A stretch of DNA of 64,000 nt from Chamaecrista fasciculata. Lineage: Eukaryota; Streptophyta; Magnoliopsida; Fabales; Fabaceae. Position 1 is the stretch's first letter. Every line of letters begins with the position of its first letter. Below the pieces are notes generated by a model that was not told where the DNA came from, did not search any database, and saw nothing but the letters and a program-made list of their open reading frames with translations. Position numbers and translations under genes: made by a program. The DNA lies in assembly GCA_003254925.1 (NCBI GenBank), contig QANZ01035162.1, positions 92,450 through 156,449 of the forward strand, written 5' to 3'. Of this stretch, positions 33,638 through 46,368 are shown in pieces.

Positions 33638-35828
33638 AAATAGCATGATCCCAAAAAGTTAGTGGTAATGAAGATTGAGCCATTAGTGTTAACGCAAATT
33701 CAGTGAGATGCCTATGTTTTCTCTCGGCTAAACCATTATGTTCAGGTGTATGGGGACAACTAATTTGGTGAACAATACCACAACTAGCAAGTGTTTTAGA
33801 AATAGGAATAAACTCCCCACCCCCATCAGATTGAAAAGCTAGGATTTTAGAACCAAAATGATTCTCAACAAGACTTTTAAAATTGAGAAAAGCAATATGT
33901 GCATCAGATTTATTTTTTAAAAGATACAACCAAGTATACCGAGTGTAGGAATCAATAAAAACAATATAATACTTCCAACCATTTATTGAAACATATGGAC
34001 TAGGCCCCCAAACATCAGAATGAATAAGCTGAAATGGTTTTGTATATGAACGGGAAGAATTAGGAAAGGGAAGTTTATGATGCTTCCCTAAACAACAAGA
34101 ATTACAAAAAGTAGTTTTATTATTTTTGTAGGAAACATTAAAACTTTTGAGGACTTGAGAAAGAATGAAATCAGATGGATGACCCAATCTTTTATGCCAA
34201 GTATCAACTGTAGTGGACAAAACTACATTACAATGATAGGAGTTTTTATTACAATTCTGAACTAGAGAATCATTACAAGTTTTTGAAACATTAGTACAAA
34301 GAGAAGATTGAGGACTATGGGAAAACTCATGAAAGGCGTATAGACCATCTTTGAGGTGTCCTCTAAGAAGAATCCTCTTGGAATCCTGACATTTAACATA
34401 ACAAACATCAGAATGAAACTCAAAATAGACTTTGTTGTCTTTAGCAAACTTAGACACACTTAATAGATTCTTTTTCATAGCTGGAACATGTAGCAAAGAA
34501 GATAGAATAAGAGGTTTAGAATGGGATTGCATCTCAGAACTACCAATATGCTCAATTAAAAGAGACTTACCATCTCCAATATACACCTGATCTTGGCCTC
34601 CATAGAACTCTTGATTCTGTAAATTTGCCAAATTAGGAGTCACATGGCACGATGCACCGGAATCTGGATACCAAGCCGGGTCATAGAGGGCTTCAGAAGT
34701 AGCCATCATCACAGTGTTTTTCGACTTAGAACCACTTTCACTACTTGCTGAAGAACCATCAGTAGAGGCAAAAGGACTCACAAACTCTTGGTCAAACCTA
34801 AAATGGCACTGAAAAGCCATATGCCCTGTTTTTCCACACAATTGACATATCAACTTGGTATTAGAACTACCATTCTTAGCACCTCGATTTCCTCTGCCCC
34901 TTGCTCCTCTTTGAACATTCTGATGCTGCCCATTTTGATTACCATTTCCTCCATAAAACTGCCCATTATTACTATAATTCTGATGTTGTCCATATTGACC
35001 CCTATACCCATTCTGCATAGGCTGAAAATTGGACTTTCTATCTCTATTATATTGCTGCTGTACAATATTAACAGAGAGAGGAGGCTCTATTGTCGTCTTC
35101 TTCTTGTTAATCCACTCTTCTTGAGTCATAAGAAGAGCTTCAAGTTCCGCTATTGTAAAAGATTCAGCCCTCGTATTCATTGAAGTTATGAATGAATCAT
35201 AATCTTCATCAAGTCCTTGGAAAACTGCTTCAATATGCTCTGTGACAGTGATGGGAGAACCTACTGATGAAAGAGCATTTGCCAACTTCTTTATTTGTAA
35301 AAGATAGTCAAACAAGGATAGACTTCCTTTCTTCATTGTGCGCAGCTGGGTTCGATATTGGTTCACTTTTGCTCGAGTCTTGGATGAAAAATGCACTTGC
35401 AATCGATCCCATACTTCGTGTGAGTATTCACATTCAATGACAAGATCTGAAATAGACTGTGTCATTGAGGTCAATAACCAAGACAGCAAGAGTGAATCCT
35501 GAGACTCCCAGTTCAAGAAATCTTCACTGAACACCCCACGAGCTTCATCTTCATCACTTGCAAACTGGGGAGGAATATACTGAGGACCCAACAAATATTT
35601 CTGCAGACGATACCCTTTGACTGCAGCAAGAACCTGACGACGCCAATTCAAGAAGTTGGTTGCTTCCAGCTTCTCGGGAATTGGATGAGAAAAAGAATGA
35701 GGAACAAAAACATTGGTTGCCGCTGCATTCACTGTCGCCGGCGCATTTGTCGTCGCCGGACGAGGTGGCGCTGGCCGAGGACCTCCATTCGTAGCTGCTT
35801 CGGATTGACGAGCACTTGAATCGGCCAT
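33638..35828 (-). pseudogene. Copia-B gag-protease-integrase, cut off in integrase
   Basis: From the ATG at 35828 the frame is open for about 730 codons. It carries gag of the UBN2 type (SHPIPEKLEATNFLNWRRQV), a CCHC knuckle CQLCGKTGHMAFQC near residue 326, the aspartic protease motif DSGASCHV near 387, GAG-pre-integrase TWHKRLGHPS, and integrase with SDVWGPS near 602, SDGGGEF near 670 and HNGLAERKHRH. It ends after a TFWDHAI motif where Copia-A begins; the open frame then runs on into LTR sequence, which is not native. It is a clearly different subfamily from Copia-A by sequence. Confidence 0.9.
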
Positions 35829-35929
35829 GTCTCTTAGTCACGAATCACGTCTTGTATTTCAAAACACCTCTGAATCACGAACAGACCTCTGAATCACGAA
35901 CAGAGTAATGCGCGAACATATATGAATCA

Positions 35930-36075
35930 CAAACGCTCTGGGTTACGAGCGCGAATACCTCTGGGCACGAACGCGAACACCTCTGGGCACGAACGCGAAC
36001 ACCTCTGGGCGCGAAACGCTCTGGGTTACGAGCGCGAACTCCTCTGGGCGCGAACACCTCTGGGCTACGATCGTT
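35930..36075. repeat. GC-rich 20-bp tandem repeats in the Copia-B leader
   Basis: Imperfect units of the type CGCGAACACCTCTGGGCACGA recur about six times, far richer in GC than the surroundings. They lie in the untranslated leader between primer site and gag. Confidence 0.85.
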
Positions 36076-36260
36076 TCTTGACGAATCTTGATGACGATGA
36101 CTTCTGGGCCACGAACATATCAGAACCATGCGAACACCTCTTGGGTTGCGATGAATTCTTGATGTCAAACCATGCGAACGTGTCTGAGTTTTTTTTTTTA
36201 CTATCTACGCCTAAACGAGCGTTTTGATCTGTCCCTAAAGAGCTTTTGGCTCTGATACCA

Positions 36261-36450
36261 TATTAGAGTTTTAGGGAAGATATATTTTCATATATTGCAA
36301 TGAAGTACAGTACAGTATATATAGACTATTCTCTTAGCTTGATAACTAAAGCTAATGAATAAGCCTAAGTACAATAACAGAAAATCAGTTCTAACAATAT
36401 CAGAAAATCAGTTCTAACTAACTAACTGCTTTAGACTATATACACTTACA
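36261..36450 (-). repeat. 5' LTR of Copia-B
   Basis: Bounded on one side by the primer site. The other side is inferred from the start of the Copia-C tandem repeats at 36451. It contains a TATATATA stretch at 36317-36323. Edges are approximate. Confidence 0.6.
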
Positions 36451-36735
36451 CCCCTGAGGTTCAAATAGAGTACAAGCTCTAGTGAAGAGAGAGCCTCTGA
36501 GACTCGTAAAAGAACACAAGCCAACATTATTTTTACCCTTGTAAAGACGCCCCTGAGGTTCATAAAAGAGTACAAGCTCTGAAAAAGGGAGCCTCTTAGA
36601 CTCAGAAAGAACATAAGCCATCACTTCTTCTATCCTTAATTGTGGCCTCTGAGGTTCACAAAAGAGTACAAGCTCTAAAAAGGGAGCCCCTGAGACTCAA
36701 GAAGAACACAAGCCACTTTTGTCCTTAATTGACAA
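36451..36735. repeat. Three tandem repeats of about 97 bp
   Basis: CTGAGGTTCA starts at 36454, 36553 and 36649. Each unit also contains two related halves of about 45 bp (GAGTACAAGCTCT, then GAACACAAGCC). Confidence 0.85.
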
Positions 36736-37009
36736 TTGTTATTCATACGTCCTTCATTGACGAATTGACCTTCGGCCTTCATTGCCACTATCACAAGCCT
36801 CTCATTCAGTCACCATCATCTTCCAACAACAACAATGTCTAAAGACGCACAAATTTCAATCAAGACCCAAACATCCAAGGAACCAATCTACTCCAGAAGA
36901 ATTGTGAATTGCAGAAAGAAAATTAGGAAAAATGGATACAGAACCTTGGGTTTGACATATGTATAAACAAGCGAGAATGGAAAATTCCTATTCTCAGCTT
37001 GAGGGGGAG

Positions 37010-37246
37010 TGTTGAGAAATCTAGAATTATTTTATCTCTTATTTTTATCTTTATCTCTTAGGATAAGAATTATCTTATCTTATCATTATCTTTTAGATTA
37101 GATCAGAACTCTTTTGTTATTATCTTTTCCAAGTAGGGGGTTAGAACTCCTAACTTGATTAGGAATATTTTTCTCTTATTCAAGTCTTGTAAACCTTTTT
37201 GTTTAGAATCAATAATAATACAAATTTTATTATCTAATTCTCAACA
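37010..37246 (+). repeat. 3' LTR of Copia-C
   Basis: Starts TGTTGAGA and ends TCTCAACA, preceded by a polypurine tract. No matching 5' LTR exists in the window. Confidence 0.82.
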
Positions 37247-37287
37247 AAAACTAAATACAAGGAAAATGTCAAGTGTATTTATTATAC

Positions 37288-40200
37288 CATCAGATTTCTA
37301 ACTTGGTAAGGACAACCAGCCGGAATTAAAACTGCATCTCCTAGTCTCTGAATGAATGTCCATGGTTCAATTCCTAAAAAATGAATTAAAAGAAACAAAG
37401 GTCTTATCAATACAAGATAAAATACAGTGCACAACTAACAAGTAAACCAAATAGAATAACTAACCATATTCCTCCTTTAGCTTCTTCTTATGCTCCATGG
37501 TCAAATAAAAGGTCTGATCATGGATAGGATTAATAACCTATATTAAGAAAGCAAATGGCTCTCAAAAAGAAGTATATAACTAGAGAAATTTCCAGTTATC
37601 AGTGTGATGTCACTATAGAATAACTATAGAATGCTATTTTAATTATCATAAAATTGATTTATTTATCTGACCATCCAAACATGGTAAGCATTGTTACCAG
37701 TATAGTATGTACTACTACCAACACTCAAATCAGTTCAGCATAAACCATCCTTTTTATTTTCTAAGGTAAGATAAATCAGCCTTATTAAGAGAGAATAAGA
37801 ATTTAACAAACAACAACATATACTTGTTCCAGACCAAACATTTCAAAACATTGTACGTTGTTTTTTCATGCCTAATTACCAAATATTGCACACTAAACAA
37901 AAGGCAGTTTAATGTATAAGGAATCTTCAAATTAAATAATAAATAAGCAATAATTCCAAAGGAACCATGCACAACTGTAATTAGTGATATGAATTAAGTA
38001 AACAAACAGCATTTTGATAAATAACTAGAAAAAAAAATAATTTCAATTTTAATGTTTAACCTGCTGTAATCGACAGCCATTGACATGCCTGAATTCTCTG
38101 AAGTGCTTCTTAAGGTATTCCTGCAGTTTAGGAACATCCTGTCTCCTAAAAACATCCCAGATAGCACCTCCCACAACACAACCACCTCTCTGTAATGTAT
38201 TTTCAAAATCTGAAGTGTTTCCATTCTCAACATTAGCTTCTACCCCAAGATCACTGCCATATAGCTCCCTTCTGTCTTGCTCAATATGCTTTTGTTTCAA
38301 TTCCTTTATTTTTGCAAGTTCCTCACCATCACGGGGCACTTGAGCAGTATGCATCAATGCATACACCTAAACCAGACAAAACCACAGAATAATATTCATA
38401 TTCATACTTTGCAAGTATGTAATTTAAAAAGAGATACAACCCAATTGAAAAAATATAGAAAACAAAATGTGTCCACTCTTCTTCTATGACAATATACATA
38501 CAGTTACGTCAAAAGACATGCAGCAATTCAACCACCATTCAGCAAAAACCTTTAAGACAACCTGGCCCATTTTTTCTTCATCTACAGTGATTATTATAAT
38601 CACAAATTAAACAAACTTCACTTCGGACAAAGGCACTGAATCAAAAAAGTTGAGGATATCAATGGAGCAAAAGTCTCAAATGAAAAAATAATTAGACATG
38701 AACATATACAATCATCAACTATGATAAGCACTTATTGCACTGGATAGTAGTAAAGTCAAGTTTATGGTAAAAACCTTATCGTGCCACGACAACCAGAAAG
38801 CAGAGAAAAAAGCAAAGTCCATGAGGAACACAGAGAAATTCAACATTTTAAGCAAAACCAATTGGACTACATTACTTCCACATTTCCTGAAGGGTAATTT
38901 AGTTACACTATCAAGCGCTCTTTATAACAAAAATATAACCAACCCTTTGTTGAAACCAAAGGAAACCAAACAACTAATTTCATTTTGACCAAAACACCCT
39001 CAGTTTATAAAACAACTACTTTTCTAGACTTGGTAAAACTTTCAGTCATTTAATTACAAAGAATTCATAGAATAATGATTCAAAGATATCTAAACAACGC
39101 AAACTGATTGATAGTATCTAAACACCCTCAGTTTGACCAAAATAATTTTTTCAGTAAATAACTGAAAAAATTATTTTTAACACAGTTAATAACCATAAAA
39201 TTCAAGTTAAAAATTAATTTTTTTTCAATGAGATATATTGTTAATAAAAAGGTCTTTTCATCTATTAAAATATTTTGGTCAAAATTGGATTACTTGAAGG
39301 TTATCTTTTGGTTTCTAGAAAGAGTCGAGTAATTTTTCACAATTAAGGGTGACAAATTGGAGGCCATGTAACAGTAACTAAGCCATCTCTCAGGAAATGA
39401 GAGAGTAATTTACCCTAAAATATTCAAACATTAAATGAAAATATAATGAAGCCTAATCATATCATCCAATTATGCAATTCTATTAATATATCTATATTCT
39501 ATATTATATATATTTAAAATTAAAAAAATATTTCCAAAAACATAAAGGCTGTTATTGTATCACGTATCAATCCTTGAATTCATATTGACAACCAAATATA
39601 TTTAAGCAATGAACATTCAGACCTTAAAATAATGACTTCTTTTGTATTCTACTTCAATAATACAAATGTTGCACTTACCGACTTATGACATATTATGAGC
39701 TACAATGAAATTTCGTCCAGAATAAATAATTAACCACTTAAAAGCAAGGACTAACAATTTCCACGAGCAAAATTGATGGCAGCCTATAAATAAACCATGT
39801 CAATTCAAAAGCATGCATAACAGGCAATGTGCTTCCTCAAAAAACCTTGGAAACTGTATAGTAAACAAGAGTTGATGGAACAGAACTTACTGCATCAGAC
39901 ATATTGCAACGAAGCTTTGACACCGAATCACCACGCCCAAGCTCCTGCAGAATCCCATAATCAATATATGTCTTCGGCCCAATGTCAGGCTTCATACATT
40001 TATTTGGCAACATTGAAGCAAGGTTTAGAACACCATTATGAGGATCTGTATATTCCTTATAGGGCAAGGAAGACAAGAACTCGGCACAATGTCTTGGTAC
40101 ACGCTCCTCAAATGAAGTAGAAGGAGGCCAATCTTCCAGTTTTAATATCTGAGGCCAAGGCCATAACTTACGATCATATCTACCTTCTGTGTAACCTGTA

Positions 40201-43200
40201 AAGAATTGGTGGATACTGATGTCTTTCTGCAAGAAGTTAAGCTCGAAATATTAGCAATTGGAATCACGTAAATTGAAAAAGTTAATGAGTAGCAGAAACT
40301 GTTTGAAGCAAAATAGCAAACAGACCAAGGATCATGAGAGTGTGCCACTGAGTATTGATGAATCAGCACATACAACAAGGCATCAAAGTCTCGTAAAAAT
40401 ATAAATATAATAATATGAGGGCATAACAACAGAGTGAATGTAATTGCAAGATATGGGAAAAAATCTAATAAATTGACAATGACAACACAAGCAAGCAGCA
40501 CGGATTCAAGCAATGGGGACCAACAAAACAGACGAATTACTTCTGACTCAATCCTTACATGGGTTTTCTATTTATTCATAACAGCATCATTGCGGAGAAA
40601 ATGCTAGAAATTTAGTTATAGAAACAAAATCATGCATACTTATGATGTCGTTCAGGTATTGAAGTTCAGTGAACAAGCACTAAATACAATACATAAAGAA
40701 GAAAATTCATAAAAATCAAGCATAACCAACCTCAGACCAATCTAAGCAATCAATGACCTTCAAATCTAAATGTTGAGCAAGCTTAGTTTTTTTCATCTGA
40801 CGAAATGCACGCCACATGACAAATGGTTCCCAGCTTAAACCAGAGGTGCATTCAAGAACATTGCTGACAATCACAGGCTCCCCTTTGCTCCAGTGCCACT
40901 GAAAATGCTTCAGATCCGCAGGCCCTAAACCGTTAGCCCTTGGACAGAATAAATAGTTGTCAGTGTCACTGGGACCTTCCCGAGAAGCTGCCTTCCTCAG
41001 ATTATTATTAATAGAAATGTTGATGCCATCATTACTACCTAGGTCAAAACATGAACACCTTTGCTTATTTGTCAATGGTGCATCTCCAAGCTTATAAGCG
41101 TTTGCTACATTTTCTGCTTTCATTACTAATTCTGATATCCAATTATCAGGAAATAAGCATCGCAGTTCAAGGTTAGTATGACCACAACCACCATCAATTC
41201 TTGGACAGGGGATGCAACCATCGCTTTTCACCTTCAAACAAGATCTTGACCAGTTACGATCCTCAGTCTTAATCTCAACAAGTGATCTTGTTATCTTTTC
41301 CTTTCCACCATGCAGATACTCCAGCCCCCGGCTGATAAATTCAACCTCAACTGGATCTGGACCTCCAAGCAGCTGTCCCTGACGAATCTCATGGCAACAG
41401 ACCAGACAGAGATCAAAAGAACATTTTTGACAGCTTCGGTGATAATTAAAAATTGATGTCCTACAGTTGTCACTGCAAAAAAATACTTAATGAATGGCCA
41501 AAGATGAGTAGGAAACTGATACAATTTGAAATAATAAAACAAAATGTCAGTCTAACCAGTAGACACGCTCATCACTAGAACAATCTGCCTGTTCCACCTG
41601 AAACTCTGAAACTGCAAGACCTGAATTGTACATAAAAAAGATTGAAGAACGAAAATGATGTCTGATTTCAGCTGAAGATCTAATGAGGGATATTGGATTT
41701 GTTGTAACACTCATCATATTGAGAAGAGAAAAAAAAAACACATAAATAAACAAATAACTAGAGAAACATAAGGTTCAATTCTAATAAATAACCAAGCAAC
41801 GGCGCCAACGAATAGTCAATATAAGGAAAAAGGTTGCAATTTCTATGCTGAAATGAGAAGAATTTAATAATTATCAAGTTCAATTATGGTTTTAGTTGGA
41901 TGAATCGGGTGCTTTAAATATGAATAGTTTAGCATTGCCTATAAGGGGTTTGGACCTACATTCATGTATCACTTATTGGATTCTAGAATAAGTATGGGTT
42001 TTATAGGGACTTCTTCTTTAGGATTGCTTATAAATAGGCATGAACTACGTTAGGAAAATTACCCCTAATTATTATGACATTTGGGTAAAACATTCGATTG
42101 AACCTAGTTGTTTTTCCTATTAATCTTTTTCCTGGATTCTGTTCTCCCTCACGTTATGGAACAAAATCAATCTAAAACATTAAATTATTTTGCACCAAGA
42201 GTCCATGATATCATCACACTATTTATACTTAACCTTGAGTCTTTGCTTCTATCTCTTTCTCAATCAGTTCTTCTTTATAGAGCTGCCTTAAATATGGTAG
42301 GATCGCTTGAAGCAAGTACTTGCAGTGCTCAGCTTCCTCCTTTTGTACCTTGTGACTGTTTTTTCTTCCCTTAATTATCTGTAGTAAATAAATTGGTCAG
42401 GCTTTCATATAGAATAGAGAAACCATAGTACAATCTATTTTGGAAGTGGAGAAGGACTGACTTTGATTAATTTGTCACAGCGCAAGCATGCCTTGCAATT
42501 GCAGTTTTCACGGCACACGGGACATTTCTCAGCAATATCTTCCTCTCTCAACTGAGGATACCTTTACAAGACAACAAGTACATGAAGCACCAAAATCATC
42601 AATTGAGTCAAAAAAAAATTATAAGACACATGAGTAACAATAGTTTTTCTTTTATGTTCTCAATTTCTCATCCATATAGCCGATCCCACCTAGTGGGAAA
42701 AGACTTTGGTTGTTGTTGTTCTCAATTTCTCATCCAAGTTGAAGGTATGAGGCTATGACCTTTGTAAAGTCCAAACTACATTGTAACTGAGAATGTTGGT
42801 AAATTCAGAAATATATATATACACATAATACAGGTATTAAATTAACATATTTAGAAAGAAGGATTTTGATCAGATTAACATGCATGGTATACGATTTGAC
42901 CAATGCTAGTTTTTGGCCTAAGTAGATCCAATTGCCCCAATCCTGTTAACTATACGACAGCCAATACACAGTAACCAAGCGAAACCATGCTATTTCAGCA
43001 ACATTGCACACAAGTATGTGCAACACAACCCAATGTCGGCCTTGATATTTAATATCTTATAGGCATATAGCACATGTGCTTTAATGCAATAATACCAACA
43101 AAGATGTTTCATGGACCCCGATCAACAGCATAAAGATGTCACCTAATTCAACAAGCATGCTCAATAACATATTAAGTGAAATACATGGAAGCAAAATTCA

Positions 43201-44314
43201 AAAAGCAAAATGAAATATATGGAAAGAAATTATACCAACGGTGTAAACAAGGGATGCAAAATCTTTTCGTCTTACAACTTTTACACCTAACAACCCTGCC
43301 CTTATCATTTCTCTGACATTGATGGCACATTAAGGACGGCTGTTAATCAGGAAACAAAAATTATGATCACTACATTGCGAACTATAACTATATATAATGA
43401 CTAACTCAAACACAAGAAACAACTGAGGAGAAGGGTTTTCTTACTTCATCTTTATTCCTTTTTGGAGGCATCTCTTGTTCATTAACTTTAGATTTAAAGG
43501 CCCTCCCAGTAGAACCTCTAGCGGATCTGCTCTCTGAAGAATCTCTAGCCACTTCAATAGTACCATGAGCCCCCAAAACTTGATCTGTGTCCTTATCTTC
43601 ATCCTCTGATTCATTACCACTGTAATCCTCCACATTATCTCCAGGGTCACTCTTCTTCGGAGATACTAATTCCTTTTCTCCAGCTAAATCACCATTCCTT
43701 TTTATTCCTGAACCCTCCTTTGTCGTACACATTTCAGGTCTCCCCCTTTTACCACCTTTTCTACCTGGCTTTTTCTTAGATTCTCCTTTCTCATTTTCAT
43801 CTTCATCCCAAAAGCTATCATCCTCAAATCCCTCATAGCACAAATTTTTCTGCGTTGTTCTTCTAGAACGCTTTGTAACAGAACCCGCCACACCTGCTCC
43901 ATCGCCTTCTACCACATTGCTACCATCACTTACAGCACATTGTAAAGCATCACCATCCACATTTTCATCATCGTCTGATTCATAATCTCCAGGGTCACTG
44001 TTCTTCGAATGTACTAACTCCTTCTCTCCAGCAAAATCACCATTCTCTTTGATTCCTAAAAGCTCCTTGGTCGTAGAGATTTTATTTGAATCGGCTACTT
44101 TCGCAAAACGACCTTTTCCATCTCGCATTTGCTTACATTTATTTTCATTATCGTCACCACCGCCCAAATAAACACCAGAATCGCCGAGTTTTGCAAAACG
44201 ACCTTTTCCATCTCGCATTTGCTTACATTTATTTTCTTTATCCTCACCACCGCCCAAATAAACACCAGAATCGCCGAGTTTCTCCGTTGTTCTTCCAGGA
44301 CGCGAAGCCATCAC
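37288..44314 (-). CDS. KDM3/JMJ25-like JmjC protein with substituted iron ligands, 3' end missing
   Basis: A plant homologue of KDM3 H3K9 demethylases (IBM1/JMJ25 group), nuclear. Ten exons join in frame on the minus strand: 44314-43445, 43339-43236, 42561-42462, 42369-42234, 41620-41557, 41472-40731, 40226-39891, 38366-38061, 37537-37465, 37373-37288 (939 codons). Residues 1-290 are acidic/basic with two 30-residue repeats and an AT-hook KRGRP at 189-193. A RING-like cysteine module follows ([37 protein letters not shown]), then the zinc finger [20 protein letters not shown], then JmjC. The family ligands H-x-D...H are here R778-x-N780...Y933, so iron binding should be lost. The last exon (family SCIKVA..DFVSPE region) is not found. 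Either a pseudoenzyme or an early pseudogene. Confidence 0.88.
42675..42717 (+). mobile_element. Tiny 5'-truncated SINE tail, Au-SINE-like
   Basis: The 43-bp body carries the Au-SINE 3' hallmark (CCGATCCCACCTAGTGGGA, then TTGGTTGTTGTTGTT). It is flanked by an exact 19-bp direct repeat GTTCTCAATTTCTCATCCA (42656-42674 and 42718-42736). It lies in the intron between exons 2 and 3 of the JmjC gene. Confidence 0.85.
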
Positions 44315-44931
44315 TCCTGCTGGGTCGCCTTCTCGCCCAAAAATTAAAAAACCCTAGAAATGAAAGCTTGTCCTCACTAGCTCATGTTGTTCAATCCTGA
44401 ACCATATTTCTACAAATTAGAAAGTGCATTTTAAGCTCTTTGCTTTCCAGTTTGGTAAATGGAGCAAACAGTGTATGGTTGGAGTGGTATCAAGTTGAAA
44501 AAGTAGTATCTCACTCTCATTGATTGTCGCTTCGCTTCGTAGCGTGAAATTGCAGACTGTGGAGTAGTGACTATATATATATAAGTTCTACGTCGTTTGA
44601 GTTGCTTCTATTTTGTTGCTATGCTCATGATGGTGGTGGTGGTAGTGGTGGCATTAAAATTGCGTGATGATTCATTACATTAATTTTCATGGCTCATCAG
44701 TGTTTTAACTTTTAAAGCGGTTTATTTCTGATTTAAGAAATTTTATCACATTAAATATTCAATTATTAAAAGAATAGGTAAAATAATAACTTTTATTTAT
44801 ACTTATAATTTTCTTTCCTTATTCATCATTTCTTTCAAAATTTCCTTTTATCACGTTTATGACTTTCTCTCACTCTCCATTATTTCTNGTTTGCTCTATA
44901 ATTAAAACTTGTGATGGAAAGAATCTTATGA
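44315..44931. other. 5' flank of the JmjC gene
   Basis: A TATATATATA tract lies at 44571-44582, about 260 bp upstream of the start codon on the minus strand. A GGTGGT-rich patch is at about 44630-44651. No gene seen. Confidence 0.45.
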
Positions 44932-44936
44932 CAAAT

Positions 44937-46368
44937 TGATGGTTGTCGAGTCCACCAATTATAATTAAGCCTAATTCTGCACTCAAAGATGGAATATTAG
45001 TAGTAGAGGCGAGAATAGGGTCGATCCTCAGGGATTAGTCTTGCCCACAAGTTATGCAGTTATAAACCAGAAAAATAAAGGAACCAGTGAATACGTCTTG
45101 TCCAAGACTAATGTACGTGACTTTAATCTTGCCCAAGACTAACGTAACAAGAAGTTTTGAACGAATGTAATGAAGAGCAAATGTAAATTAAAAGGGTTGT
45201 TACTGATTGATTGAGGTCTTGGCCGGGATCGTTTTTCATGGAGTTTCCACACTTGATCATTGATATCAAAATAATATTATTTCATCAAAATAAACAGTTA
45301 ATGAATTCATATGATGAAATCACTCTTTCATTAAAATTGATTAAAGGATAACGTATCCAATCTAACCACTTATTAACTAGATGAATCCGGCACGATTGAC
45401 AACCCAACCTAATTAATAGAATAACGAACCGAAAGATATTAACCCTAACAACTAATTTACGAAATTACTTGTTAGATTTTCATCTCCCTAACATGGTTTA
45501 ACCATCTTAGTTGCTACTTAGTGATGAACTTACTAATTACGAATTAATATGAACACCTAGCATTATGTTAACAAATCAATTAGACAACCGGGCCCTTAGT
45601 TGAATGTTCAACTTGAAAACAATTAAAATAGAAGAGTAGAAGAAAGAAAAATATATTAAATTCATGAAACAGAAAATATAAACAAGATCTCACAAGTGTT
45701 GAAACATCCAATCCAAACTCACCCTAAGCCAAGATAAGAGAGTTAGCCGCGCAGGGCCATTGAGCACCAAAATATGTAAAAGTATGGAATTGAACGTGAA
45801 GTCCAAGATATGTTTATGAAAACCCTAAGATACCTATTTATAGAGCTAATTCTAACTGATAATCCCTCAAATCCCTTACAAAATCTTTCTAATAATCCCT
45901 CAAAATATCTTCAATTGTACGTCTCTTTTTTAGATTGCAGAATCTGCGTAAGTCTTGGGCAAGACGTATGCAATATAAGGATATCTTTCAGTTTGAAACT
46001 TCAGAATTTGCATGACTCTTGGGCAAGACGTATGCAACATAAGAATGTCTTCTCTTCAGAATCTGCACAAATCTTGGGCAAGGTGTACACAAATCAAAAT
46101 GTATCTTTTAGTTGTTGATTTCAAGGGATTTTTTAGGATCTTTCCTTACCTGCAGAGCAAACTAAAGATTGAATAAGTATCAAATCCTAATTTAAAAACA
46201 TGATAATTACAAAATAAAGAATCAATCTAAAAATATATCATATTTTCAATTTGATTTAAAGTTTTAGAGAAAATCTAGAAAGTTGATATTTTGGGGGCAA
46301 ATCTTTAGATACAATATGTAAATATAAACAAAATACCCCTAAAAGTCTGCCTAAAATCAGACTTATCA
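44937..46368 (-). repeat. 3' LTR of the Gypsy element
   Basis: 1432 bp. It holds three diverged units around CTTGGGCAAGACGTATGCA (about 45950-46095) and inverse forms near 45090-45145. A purine-rich tract (GGGAGGAT read on the minus strand) adjoins its inner edge. Confidence 0.85.

Larger units (their letters stand above)
33638..36450 (-). mobile_element. Truncated Ty1/Copia retrotransposon (Copia-B)
   Basis: Minus-strand element. The 5' LTR is at about 36450-36261 (roughly 190 bp), a primer site TGGTATCAGAGCC lies at about 36260-36248, and a GC-rich leader with 20-bp repeats is followed by gag, protease and integrase down to 33638. It breaks off at the Copia-A right LTR. Its reverse transcriptase, RNase H and 3' LTR should lie on the far side of Copia-A but are not there. 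Confidence 0.88.
36451..37246 (+). mobile_element. 3' end of a Ty1/Copia element (Copia-C)
   Basis: Plus-strand 3' part: a tandem-repeat region (36451-36735), then non-coding DNA, a polypurine tract TTGAGGGGGAG ending at 37009, and a 237-bp LTR 37010-37246 running TGTTGAGAAA to TCTCAACA. The 5' part is missing. Copia-B seems to have inserted into it. It sits in the last visible intron of the JmjC gene. Confidence 0.8.

Noticed and set aside
44086..44400. Plus-strand frame with internal repeats
   Set aside because: Antisense shadow of the repeated N-terminus of the JmjC gene.
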